Source of the DNA: JAABSQ01 sp041642315
Lineage (GTDB): Bacteria > Desulfobacterota > Desulfobacteria > Desulfobacterales > Desulfococcaceae
DNA length: 15,226 nucleotides
Direction: 5' to 3'
NCBI GenBank assembly: GCA_041642315.1
Contig: JBEPWQ010000073.1
Coordinates: 1-15,226, forward strand
Positions within the stretch are counted from its first letter, which is position 1. Each line of letters opens with the position of its first letter. The translations under genes and the position numbers were made by a program. The notes under the pieces were generated by a model. It was given only the letters and a program-made list of their open reading frames with translations, was not told the origin of the DNA and made no database searches. Below, piece by piece: positions 8,005 to 14,981 of the stretch.

Positions 8005-9727
8005 GGTACTGGTCAAATATTCCCAGCTGGGAGAAATCTTCGATTTTCTTTCGCTGGGGGTGCTGATTCTCTCCCCGGATCGGCGAATCGTCGCCATGAA
8101 CGGGTCCGCCGAACTGCTCAGCGGCTACAAGGAAGCCGACCTGGTCGGAAAGTTCTGTTACGTCTATTTCAAGGATTATCTGTGCGGGGGCCGCTGCAAA
8201 TACCTCGATTCCGGACTGGAAAACCGGAAAACCCTTGTGACCAATGTGGAGATTTTCGATGAAAACCGGGGGGATCGCTCCCTGACCAAGATCGAATCCC
8301 CGCTCTATGATGCCCGGAACTCCCTCATCGGCTGTATTGAAATATTTCAAGATCGGACCACCTTCGAAAAATTGATCAACCGCATTCGCTTCGAGGATAT
8401 CAAACTCAAGCTCATTCTGGATAATCTTGATCTGGGCGTGTTTACGGTGGATCGCAGCAATCACATCTCCTTTTATAACAAAATGGCGGAAACCATCACC
8501 GGTTTTTCCCGGGACGAGGTGCTGGGCAAACCCTGTAAAATGGTCCTCCAGCCCGACTGGGTGGCGGGGCTGCTGAAAAAGCAAAAGACGATGCCGGATG
8601 AAATTGTTAAATACCGGCAGGAGGGCGAGGTTCATACTGCCAACGGTCAGCCCATTCCGGCGGGATGCCATTTCATGTCCATGAAAAACGAAGACGGCCG
8701 TTTCGTCGGCGGATTGATCACTTTCAATGACCTGTCGCTCCGGCACCAATTCGATCGTGCCATTAAAGAACGGTACACCTTTCATGACATGGTGGGCAAG
8801 GATCCGGCCATGCAGCGGCTTTTCGAAATCATACCGGTGATCGCCGCCAGCCGCGCGACTGTGCTGATCAACGGATCTACGGGCACCGGCAAAGACCTTC
8901 TGGCCCATATCATTCACAATGTCAGCCCCCGGGCGAAAAAACCTTTCGTAAAGGTAAATTGCGCCTCACTTCCCGATAATCTCCTGGAATCCGAAATGTT
9001 CGGATATAAAAAAGGGGCTTTTACCGGGGCCGAAAAAAACAAGACCGGCCGCTTCGAAGAGGCGGACGGCGGCACCATTTTTCTGGATGAAATCGGCGAT
9101 CTTCCCCTTTCCTTGCAGGCCAAATTGCTGCGGGTCCTGGAAGACAAGGAGTTTTATCCCCTGGGGAGCGAACACACCACCAAAGTGGATGTGCGAATCA
9201 TATCGGCCACCAACCAGAACCTGGAGCATCTGGTCCGTCAAAAACGGTTCCGGGAGGATCTGTTCTTTCGAATCAAGGTGCTGCAACTGGAAATTCCTCC
9301 GCTTCGGGATCGAAAAACGGACCTCCCGCCGCTGATCTACCACATCCTCAAGCGGCTCTGCGTGGACAACGACACCCCGACGCCCGAGGTGTCCAAAGAT
9401 GCCATGGAGATCCTGCTCAACCATTCCTATCCCGGCAATGTCCGGGAGCTGGAAAATATTTTGGAGCATTGTCTGATTCTCTGCCAGGGAGAGGCGATTG
9501 AAAAAAGGCATTTTCCGGTCTCGGTACTCAAAAGCATGGATTGGAATCATACCCGGGATGAAAGCGAGCCAAAAGAAGAGGATGCCGGGGATGAAAAGGC
9601 GGTCATCATCAACACCCTGCGAAAATTCAATTTCAATAAGACCAGGACCGCCCGGGCATTGAATATGGACCGAACCACCCTGTGGAGAAAGATGAAAAAA
9701 TACAGGATCGAGGAGGAGGCGGACTGA
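7997..9727 (+). CDS. Sigma-54-dependent activator, PAS-PAS-AAA-Fis HTH
   Basis: A 576-residue enhancer-binding protein. PAS1 (about 10-125) carries C54-x8-C63-x3-C67; PAS2 covers about 140-255. The AAA+ domain has Walker A GSTGTGK near 293, the sigma-54 contact loop GAFTGA near 340, Walker B IFLDEIGD, the arginine-rich FREDLFFRI stretch and the NVRELEN sensor. A Fis-type helix-turn-helix (RTARALNMDRTTLWRKMKK) ends the protein. There is no receiver domain, so control should come through the PAS domains, not phosphorylation. ATG 7997 is preferred over the in-frame ATG at 7892: it begins the PAS sequence directly and overlaps the kinase stop by eight bases, while the longer form would add 35 non-family residues from the kinase gene. 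The ribosome site is weak, consistent with translational coupling. Its target promoter is not evident here and may be upstream of the window. Confidence 0.94.
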   Translation: MDKVLVKYSQLGEIFDFLSLGVLILSPDRRIVAMNGSAELLSGYKEADLVGKFCYVYFKDYLCGGRCKYLDSGLENRKTLVTNVEIFDENRGDRSLTKIESPLYDARNSLIGCIEIFQDRTTFEKLINRIRFEDIKLKLILDNLDLGVFTVDRSNHISFYNKMAETITGFSRDEVLGKPCKMVLQPDWVAGLLKKQKTMPDEIVKYRQEGEVHTANGQPIPAGCHFMSMKNEDGRFVGGLITFNDLSLRHQFDRAIKERYTFHDMVGKDPAMQRLFEIIPVIAASRATVLINGSTGTGKDLLAHIIHNVSPRAKKPFVKVNCASLPDNLLESEMFGYKKGAFTGAEKNKTGRFEEADGGTIFLDEIGDLPLSLQAKLLRVLEDKEFYPLGSEHTTKVDVRIISATNQNLEHLVRQKRFREDLFFRIKVLQLEIPPLRDRKTDLPPLIYHILKRLCVDNDTPTPEVSKDAMEILLNHSYPGNVRELENILEHCLILCQGEAIEKRHFPVSVLKSMDWNHTRDESEPKEEDAGDEKAVIINTLRKFNFNKTRTARALNMDRTTLWRKMKKYRIEEEAD

Positions 9728-9764
9728 CCCCTGTGCGGGGTGCCGTGCTTTCTCCTTCAGGGGG
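9728..9764 (+). promoter_or_regulatory. Inverted repeat covering the ribosome-binding region of the hybrid kinase gene
   Basis: CCCCTG (9728-9733), right after the activator stop, is complementary to CAGGGG (9758-9763), which forms the purine-rich ribosome site before ATG 9769/9772. The same CCCC can instead pair with GGGG at 9737-9740 in a tight hairpin. The two pairings are mutually exclusive, so they could expose or hide the ribosome site. This is pairing read by eye; short G/C-run matches arise by chance in GC-rich DNA. Confidence 0.3.
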
Positions 9765-9768
9765 AAGA

Positions 9769-11334
9769 ATGATGAAAGAAAGAATTTTGCTGGTCGACGA
9801 TGAGCCCGGAATTCGAAAGGTGCTTCGGATCTCCTTGGAGGAGATGGGATACGAGGTGGATACTGCGGAAGACGGCATCGAGGCCTTGCGGATCTTTCGG
9901 GAAAAAGGCTCCCCGATCGTGCTCACCGATATTAAAATGCCCGGGATGGACGGCATCGACGTGCTGAAACGGATCAAGCACGAAAACCCCGAGACCGAGG
10001 TCATCGTCATCACCGGCCACGGCGATATGGACATAGCCATTCGCAGCCTCAAGCATGAGGCGAATGATTTCCTCACCAAACCGGTGGATGATGCCGAACT
10101 GGAAAACGCCCTGAGAAAATCGGTGAACAATATCCGGCTGCGTCATAAACTGCGGGAATATACCGAACATCTGGAAAGCCTGGTTCAGCAAAAAACCGAA
10201 CGTCTCGACACTCTGCTCGAATCCCGGGGAGAGGCCGGCTCCGGGACCCTTTACCGGCATTTCTTTGATGAAATTCCCGGGTATGCGGCGGTCCTTGACC
10301 GGGATCTGAAGATCACGGCGGCCAACCGGCAATTCAAGGCGGATTTCGACTGGACCGGGGCGGGCGATGGATACTGTTATCGGATACTGAAAAAACAGGA
10401 TGAAGAATGTTCCGACTGTCCGGCCCGAAACACCCTGGAAACCGGAGAATATCGACAGTTTGAAACCGAATATCTCGATCTGCGGGGAGACAAGCGCAAG
10501 GTGATGGCCTGGACCAGCCCCATTCAAAATGAGGCCGGCCGAACCGAACGGGTCATGGTGATGTCCACCGATGTCACGCGGATTCTCGACCTTAAAGACC
10601 ACCTTTCATCCCTCGGCCTCATGGTCGGTTCGGTCTCCCACGGCATCAAGGGACTGCTGACCGGTCTGGATGCGGGGGTATACCTGCTGGATACAGGGGT
10701 CTCCAAAGGCGACACCGAGCGGGTTTCGGAGGGGCTGGAAACGGTGAAGCTTCTGTCCGGAAAAATTAAAAATATGGTGCTGGATATTCTCTATTACGCC
10801 AAAGAGCGGGAGTTGAATATCGAACCGGTGGATGTGGGTCAATTTTGCGAGGAGATCATTCAGCTCATCAGGCCCAAAATCCCCCGGGACGGCATTGTAC
10901 TCGAACCGGATATCCAGTTCGAACTCAAAAATGAACGCTATCCCTTGGATGCCGAACAGCTTCAGACCGCCCTGGTCAATATTCTGGAGAACGCGGTACA
11001 TGCCTGCACGGAGGATCTTTCCAAAACGGACCATACCATCCGATTTCGGGTGCGGCGATCGGCGGAGGGGTTGGTGTTTGAGATTGAAGACGACGGCACC
11101 GGCATGGATGCCGGCACCCGTGAGAAAATATTTACGCTCTTTTTTTCCTCCAAATCCACCCAAGGCACCGGCATCGGTCTGTTTGTCACACAAAACATCA
11201 TACGACAGCACGGGGGTGAAATTCAGGTTACCTCCGAACTCGGCCGGGGAACCCGGTTTTCGGTGATGATTCCCGACCGTTCCCCCGATTCCGAAGCTCG
11301 GCCGAATCGATCACCCGATCGCGAGCCTGTTTAG
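9769..11334 (+). CDS. Hybrid sensor kinase, REC-coiled coil-PAS-HisKA-HATPase
   Basis: A 521-residue soluble protein. An N-terminal receiver (1-120) has D10-D11, phospho-acceptor D54 (LTDIKMPG) and the Lys of FLTKP. A coiled coil (about 118-150) leads to a PAS domain (about 160-270) with C203-x10-C214-x2-C217, the same spacing as in PAS1 of the heme kinase upstream. The kinase core has H291 in the unusual H-box SHGIKG, N-box near 404 (NILENAVHA), G1 DDGTGM near 441 and GTGIGL near 466. The tail is a Pro/Arg/Ser-rich repeat-like stretch (RSPDSEARPNRSPD). The start is ATG 9769 or 9772 (MM); 9772 fits the ribosome-site spacing slightly better. A longer frame from 9682 would overlap the activator and is rejected. 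The REC could receive phosphate from the heme kinase and pass control to the kinase core, which could serve the single REC downstream (inference). Confidence 0.92.
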   Translation: MMKERILLVDDEPGIRKVLRISLEEMGYEVDTAEDGIEALRIFREKGSPIVLTDIKMPGMDGIDVLKRIKHENPETEVIVITGHGDMDIAIRSLKHEANDFLTKPVDDAELENALRKSVNNIRLRHKLREYTEHLESLVQQKTERLDTLLESRGEAGSGTLYRHFFDEIPGYAAVLDRDLKITAANRQFKADFDWTGAGDGYCYRILKKQDEECSDCPARNTLETGEYRQFETEYLDLRGDKRKVMAWTSPIQNEAGRTERVMVMSTDVTRILDLKDHLSSLGLMVGSVSHGIKGLLTGLDAGVYLLDTGVSKGDTERVSEGLETVKLLSGKIKNMVLDILYYAKERELNIEPVDVGQFCEEIIQLIRPKIPRDGIVLEPDIQFELKNERYPLDAEQLQTALVNILENAVHACTEDLSKTDHTIRFRVRRSAEGLVFEIEDDGTGMDAGTREKIFTLFFSSKSTQGTGIGLFVTQNIIRQHGGEIQVTSELGRGTRFSVMIPDRSPDSEARPNRSPDREPV

Positions 11335-11344
11335 GAGGTGGACC

Positions 11345-11485
11345 ATGGGCAAAAAAATAATCATTGTCGAGGACGATCCGTGTGTGGTCAAATATCTGGA
11401 AACCCTTTTTTATGAAAACGGATATCGAGTGGTGGCGGCACGAAACGGATTCAACCAAGAAACCGAGATCCAAAGGAGGACTTCC
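11345..11485 (+). pseudogene. Truncated receiver-domain copy fused in frame to the next gene
   Basis: It starts with a strong AGGAGG (11333-11338, overlapping the previous stop) and ATG 11345, and encodes about 37 residues that align with the beginning of the next receiver: MGKKIIIVEDDPCVVKYLE against MSKKILVVDDDPNIVKYLE. It ends after NGF, before the phospho-acceptor Asp, and has no stop, so the frame runs through 11485 into the full receiver. It looks like a decayed partial tandem duplication that kept its ribosome site. Translation from here would give a 164-residue protein with an N-terminal half-receiver. Confidence 0.7.
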
Positions 11486-11839
11486 ATGAGCAAAAAAATC
11501 CTGGTGGTGGATGATGATCCCAATATTGTGAAATACCTGGAGACACTGTTCACAGATGCCGGATACCAGGTGGTGACCGCCAAAAACGGGAACCAGGCGT
11601 ATGAGGTGTTTGAAAAGGAACGGCCCGATCTGATCTCTCTGGATCTGGACATGCCCGAACAGTGGGGGCCCCGGTTTTACCGGCAGCTTCGTAAAAATCC
11701 CGAATACAAGGACACTCCGGTCATCGTGGTCAGCGGACTGTCCGGTATCGACCATGCGGTCAAGGATGCGGTGGCCAATATCAAAAAGCCCTTTGATCGG
11801 GATGAGTTGTTGAAAGTGGTCAAGGAGACCATCGGGTGA
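11486..11839 (+). CDS. Single-domain response regulator (REC)
   Basis: A 117-residue receiver with the acidic cluster VVDDDPN, phospho-acceptor region SLDLDMPE, the Ser of VVVSG and the Lys of IKKPFD, ending at the last helix with no output domain. ATG 11486 has its own strong ribosome site, AAAGGAGG at 11472-11479 with a six-base spacer, so it is chosen although the frame also extends to ATG 11345. Single-domain receivers act as phosphate shuttles or bind partner proteins. Here the plausible phosphate donors are the two kinases upstream, and the plausible partner is unknown. The sequence after the Asp (DMPEQWGPRFYRQL) departs from the usual K-M-P-x-M-D-G pattern of the other two receivers, so it is not a recent copy of them. 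Confidence 0.9.
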   Translation: MSKKILVVDDDPNIVKYLETLFTDAGYQVVTAKNGNQAYEVFEKERPDLISLDLDMPEQWGPRFYRQLRKNPEYKDTPVIVVSGLSGIDHAVKDAVANIKKPFDRDELLKVVKETIG

Positions 11840-11847
11840 AATAACCG

Positions 11848-12552
11848 GTGAAAATTCAAATCCTGCCCCTTTTGAAAGGCGCCCGACAGGCCGAAGGCAT
11901 CGCCGTGATCATCGATGTCTTCCGGGCTTTTTCAGTGGCGCCTTACCTCTTCGGGAACCATGCCCGCCGGATCATTCCGGTGGGGGATACGAAAACCGCC
12001 TATGACCTGAAAAAATCCCATCCCGAATATGTGCTCATCGGTGAGCGCGGGGGAAAGAAACTGCGGGGTTTCGATTACGGCAACTCCCCCGCCGAGATCG
12101 AGCATGTCGATTTTCGCGGCAAAACCCTTATCCATGCCACCAGCGCCGGCACACCTGGGCTGGTGCATGCCGCCGGCGCAGAGACGGTCATGACCGGGAG
12201 TTTCGTCAATGCCGATGCGGTGGCCCGATATATTCTAAGCAGGAGGCCGGAGGAAGTGACCCTGGTTCCCATGGGCAGCGGCGGGACGGCGCGGTCGGAG
12301 GAGGATGATCTTTGTGCAGAATACCTGAAAAGCGCTCTGCAAGGGGAGACCCCACCTGATTTCATGGCGATTCGAAAGCGTTTAAAAGCGTGCGCCGCCG
12401 CTCAAAAATTTTTCGATCCATCCGCGGAGTGGGCTCCGGAGGGGGATTTCGATCTTTGCCTTCATCTGAACCGTTTTGATTTCGTGCTGTGCGCCCGACA
12501 GGTTTCCGACCGTCCCATGGCCCTGACCCGAGTCGAGGTTCCCCGGCCGTAG
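11848..12552 (+). CDS. comB: 2-phosphosulfolactate phosphatase family protein (ComB-like)
   Basis: A 234-residue protein with the ComB pattern: VIIDVFRAFSVA near the N-terminus (DxxRA active-site region), GERGG, FDYGNSPAE, and ATSAGTPGL in the middle. In methanogens ComB hydrolyses 2-phosphosulfolactate to sulfolactate in coenzyme M synthesis. The family also occurs in bacteria without coenzyme M, where sulfolactate metabolism or another role is possible. The start is GTG 11848, eight bases after the REC stop; the ribosome site is weak, suggesting coupling. The gene is last in the apparent operon. The association with Hdr-like genes invites a coenzyme M story, but no other com genes are visible, so the substrate is left open. 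Confidence 0.85.
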   Translation: MKIQILPLLKGARQAEGIAVIIDVFRAFSVAPYLFGNHARRIIPVGDTKTAYDLKKSHPEYVLIGERGGKKLRGFDYGNSPAEIEHVDFRGKTLIHATSAGTPGLVHAAGAETVMTGSFVNADAVARYILSRRPEEVTLVPMGSGGTARSEEDDLCAEYLKSALQGETPPDFMAIRKRLKACAAAQKFFDPSAEWAPEGDFDLCLHLNRFDFVLCARQVSDRPMALTRVEVPRP

Positions 12553-12662
12553 GCTGCCGATCGGCCCCCCCCTCCGCCGCCGGTTGCTTTTTTTTCAATC
12601 CGTTTCGTATGTTGCATCCATGGTTATGTTGACCCTATCTCTGGAGGAGGAAACCGTTCCCC
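12553..12662 (+). terminator. Possible end of the hdr-to-comB transcript; leader of the next gene
   Basis: After the comB-like stop come the palindrome GCCGATCGGC (12556-12565), a C-run, and a T8 tract at 12588-12595. The palindrome is too far from the T-tract for a classical intrinsic terminator, so termination is uncertain. GGAGGAGG at 12643-12650 is the ribosome site of the next gene, with a rather long 12-base spacer. No clear promoter was identified in the stretch between. Confidence 0.35.
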
Positions 12663-13433
12663 ATGGATGTCATCGTCTTTCTTATCGCCGGATTTTTCGG
12701 CATCAAAATTCTTCTGCCGGGGATCATCGGACCGATCCTGGTCCACTCCCGTCAGAAGCAGCCCGTCCAACCGGAGTTCAAGTCCTTCGATCCATTGGAG
12801 CTGGATCCGGATATCGCCGATTTTTTTACCCGTTCCGTATCGGCGATTCAGGAAGAGGGTTTTGAATTTCTGGGATATACCTCCTGGTCGATTCAGGAGA
12901 GCCAGCGCATGTACTTCGGCCTTTTAATCCACCGTGAGGCGGGGGATATGGGCATGGTGGTCTACATCACCTCCGGCCATGACAGACATCCGGTCGAGAC
13001 CCGGTATGTGGAATTCATGGCCGAATATACCGTCGCCAGAGAAATCACTACCAACAACAGCACCCAGATCGAGGTCTTCAAAAAACTGCCCGAGCGGATG
13101 GTGTTCCGGTTTCCCCACATCCTCTCTCCGCACCAGCTGTATCTGCTCCATCGCCGACTCAAGGCGGCCTATGCCGCAGGCTGGGCCCCGCTGCCCCCTC
13201 CCCACGGCCGGGAGATTCGGACGGTCCATGATTCCATCGCAAAAGAATACGAAAAGCAGGTCCGAGCCGGATATTTTTATCTTGACCGGGGCGAAGGGGT
13301 GTACCGCCCGACCTGGAAGGGGGCTTTGCTGATGACCTGGAAGCTGATCTGGCCCTTCACCGTGTTTCAGAACATCCTGGTCCGGCGGCGGGCCAATCGG
13401 CTCATCAATGACCTTATGGGTGAGAAGGAATAA
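12663..13433 (+). CDS. Unrecognised membrane-anchored protein
   Basis: A 256-residue protein I do not recognise. Residues 3-27 form a hydrophobic, uncleaved-looking signal anchor (VIVFLIAGFFGIKILLPGII), followed by basic residues (HSRQKQ), which suggests that the bulk lies in the cytoplasm. The body (40-215) is mixed alpha/beta with aromatic-rich strands (EGFEFLGYTSWSI, MGMVVYITS) and a helical PHQLYLLHRRLKAAY segment. A second hydrophobic stretch (220-240, LLMTWKLIWPFTVF) precedes an Arg-rich end. There are only scattered residues that could be catalytic and no cysteine pairs. It is separated from comB by a possible terminator and converges on the saccharopine dehydrogenase gene, so context gives no functional clue. 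Confidence 0.75.
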   Translation: MDVIVFLIAGFFGIKILLPGIIGPILVHSRQKQPVQPEFKSFDPLELDPDIADFFTRSVSAIQEEGFEFLGYTSWSIQESQRMYFGLLIHREAGDMGMVVYITSGHDRHPVETRYVEFMAEYTVAREITTNNSTQIEVFKKLPERMVFRFPHILSPHQLYLLHRRLKAAYAAGWAPLPPPHGREIRTVHDSIAKEYEKQVRAGYFYLDRGEGVYRPTWKGALLMTWKLIWPFTVFQNILVRRRANRLINDLMGEKE

Positions 13434-13441
13434 GGCGGGCT

Positions 13442-13461
13442 GCCGGCCACCGGCTTTCTTT
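13442..13461 (+). terminator. Intrinsic terminator candidate between convergent genes
   Basis: GCCGG (13442-13446), loop CCA and CCGGC (13450-13454) are followed at once by TTTCTTT, eight bases after the stop of the unrecognised membrane protein gene. The stem is short but all G/C. On the minus strand the same hairpin lacks a T-tract, so it probably serves only the + strand gene. Confidence 0.5.
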
Positions 13462-13468
13462 CCCTGTT

Positions 13469-14797
13469 TCATCCGCCCAGCGGAAGGGTTTTTTCCGACA
13501 GTCGAATGGACATCTTCTCCAGTTCCGCCAGCACCGGTATATAGATTTCCGGATGGACCGGCCGGCGGACCCCGGTCAAATTCAGCTTCTCTTCCACCAG
13601 CAGCCGGGTGGCCACCGCGGCGGGCAGCCCCACGGTGCGGGCCATGGCGCTGTCTCCGTCGGGAATCCCTCGTTCAATCAATGTGGAGGTCATCTTTTCC
13701 ATGCGTTCGTCGGCATATCGGGCCGTGAACTCATGATGCTGCAACACGCTGTCCAGCTCGCCCTTGTCGTATTTCAATTTCGTCTCCAGGATATGATCGA
13801 ACATCTCAAACACCGAGGCCTCTTTTAAATCCAGCGGATAGTCGTTCAGAAGACCCAGCCATTCCAGCTTCTTTATCAGGACGCTGTATTCAGGAATTCC
13901 TAAATAATCGGCCAACTCTTTCGGCAGGTCGTTTCCGGTGCTGCCGATCAATCGGGCCATCACTTCCCGAGGAGTGAATCTTTTGAAATCGAAAATTCGC
14001 TCCCGGTCGAGCAGCCCCAGTCGTTTGAACTGGTGCCAGGCTTCGCAGTGGCCGATGTTTCTGAGGGTTCCCCGATACATGCTTCGGGCCTCGGGTATGC
14101 CGTAGATCTCAAGGTAGGGCAGGGCGTCCCGATTGACATACGCTTCGTAAACCCCGGCCCCCGGTATTTTCACGAACCAGTAGTGGGCAAAAAGCTCCGG
14201 GCCGGGGATTTCGATGACGCCGCCTTCCTCGAGATACCGGCCGTCGTTTCCGGCAGCCAAAAGGACTCCGGTGGGACTCCAGGAAAATTTATACCCCAGG
14301 GGGTTGGTGTTGTGCTCCGGAGCCGGCAGGCCGCCGCAGTAGGAGTAGAAGCTTTCGACGGCGCCGCCGTTGTGTCGGATCCCGTCCATGACCCGCATGG
14401 CGGCCATATGGTCGATGCCCGGGTCCAGGCCGATTTCATTCAGAAACAGCAGCCCCTTTGCGCGGGCAGCTGAATCCAGGGCTTCCATTTCCGGTTTGAC
14501 ATAGGAGGTCGTCACCAGGTGCTTTCCGTGGTCGAGGCACAGCCGGGCCACTTCGAGATGGTGGACCCAGGGCAAAAGACTGATGACCACGTCCGATCGC
14601 GTAACGTTACTCTCCAGGGCGGATATATCCTCCACCTCCAATCGAAGTGCTTTCCCTCGGGGGTGACCGCCGATCAAATTTTCCGCTTTGATGAGGGTGC
14701 GACTGGCAACGGTGACTTCAATCGCTTCCTGTTCCAGTAAATAAGCGACCAGGGGCCGGGCCACGAACCCCGCTCCCAATACCAGTATCTGTTTCAC
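13469..14797 (-). CDS. Saccharopine dehydrogenase, LYS9 type (glutamate-forming)
   Basis: A 442-residue protein, close to the usual length of yeast Lys9. An N-terminal Rossmann fold has GAGFVARP (8-15). Family signatures EIGLDPGIDH (121-130) and SYCGGLPAPE (152-161) are followed by the NPLGYKFSW block. The enzyme interconverts saccharopine with 2-aminoadipate semialdehyde plus glutamate, using NAD(P). The start is GTG (complement of 14795-14797) with TAAGGAGG (complement of 14805-14812) and a seven-base spacer. The divergent neighbour is an ALDH7-type dehydrogenase, the next enzyme in lysine breakdown through saccharopine, which points to the catabolic direction. No lysine-ketoglutarate reductase is seen in the window; it may lie beyond the right edge, or this enzyme may be fed by another route. 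Alternatives are a carboxynorspermidine-type or another saccharopine-dehydrogenase-like reductase, but the two signatures favour LYS9. Confidence 0.88.
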   Translation of the reverse strand: MKQILVLGAGFVARPLVAYLLEQEAIEVTVASRTLIKAENLIGGHPRGKALRLEVEDISALESNVTRSDVVISLLPWVHHLEVARLCLDHGKHLVTTSYVKPEMEALDSAARAKGLLFLNEIGLDPGIDHMAAMRVMDGIRHNGGAVESFYSYCGGLPAPEHNTNPLGYKFSWSPTGVLLAAGNDGRYLEEGGVIEIPGPELFAHYWFVKIPGAGVYEAYVNRDALPYLEIYGIPEARSMYRGTLRNIGHCEAWHQFKRLGLLDRERIFDFKRFTPREVMARLIGSTGNDLPKELADYLGIPEYSVLIKKLEWLGLLNDYPLDLKEASVFEMFDHILETKLKYDKGELDSVLQHHEFTARYADERMEKMTSTLIERGIPDGDSAMARTVGLPAAVATRLLVEEKLNLTGVRRPVHPEIYIPVLAELEKMSIRLSEKTLPLGG

Positions 14798-14817
14798 AAG
14801 AAGGCCTCCTTACACCC

Positions 14818-14871
14818 GACGGCCCTTGCTCACAGGTCAAAGGATTCATCCTTTTCAAATGAAGGGCCGTC
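14818..14871. promoter_or_regulatory. Nested inverted repeats in the divergent promoter region
   Basis: GACGGCCCTT (14818-14827) and AAGGGCCGTC (14862-14871) are perfect 10-bp complements. Between them lies the near-palindrome AAAGGAT-TC-ATCCTTT (14839-14854). They sit just upstream of the saccharopine dehydrogenase ribosome site and about 110 bases from the aldehyde dehydrogenase start. As DNA they could be operators for a shared regulator; as RNA on the minus strand they would form a stem closing on an inner hairpin immediately before the ribosome site. The rest of the 184-bp gap is AT-rich, including CTATATAG at 14916-14923, and probably holds the promoters; I could not assign -35/-10 boxes with confidence. 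Confidence 0.5.
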
Positions 14872-14981
14872 TGGTAATATGGGTTATATTTCTAAGCTCA
14901 AAACAAAAGTCCTCACTATATAGTTTTCGATTTGTATTTGGCAATGGTTAAATTCTTATTCAGTAATTCATAAGGAGGGGT

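Noticed and set aside
6469..8097. Long open frame (542 codons) on the minus strand.
   Set aside because: It is antisense to the histidine kinase, which has complete catalytic motifs in the sense frame; no family features or ribosome site are seen.
9682..9768. Upstream start for the hybrid kinase.
   Set aside because: It would overlap the activator's helix-turn-helix and add 29 low-complexity residues; the receiver begins directly at the MM of 9769.
11848..12552. Evidence that the organism makes coenzyme M.
   Set aside because: Only a ComB-family gene is present and the family is found in bacteria without coenzyme M; one gene is not enough.
14818..14871. Lysine riboswitch in the divergent region.
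   Set aside because: The structured segment is only about 54 bases, far shorter than the lysine riboswitch, and has none of its multi-helix junction; the genes are also catabolic.
14936..14960. Sigma-54 promoter suggested by TTGGCAATGG before the aldehyde dehydrogenase gene.
   Set aside because: The -24-like TGGCA is present, but no GC follows at the right spacing for the -12 element.
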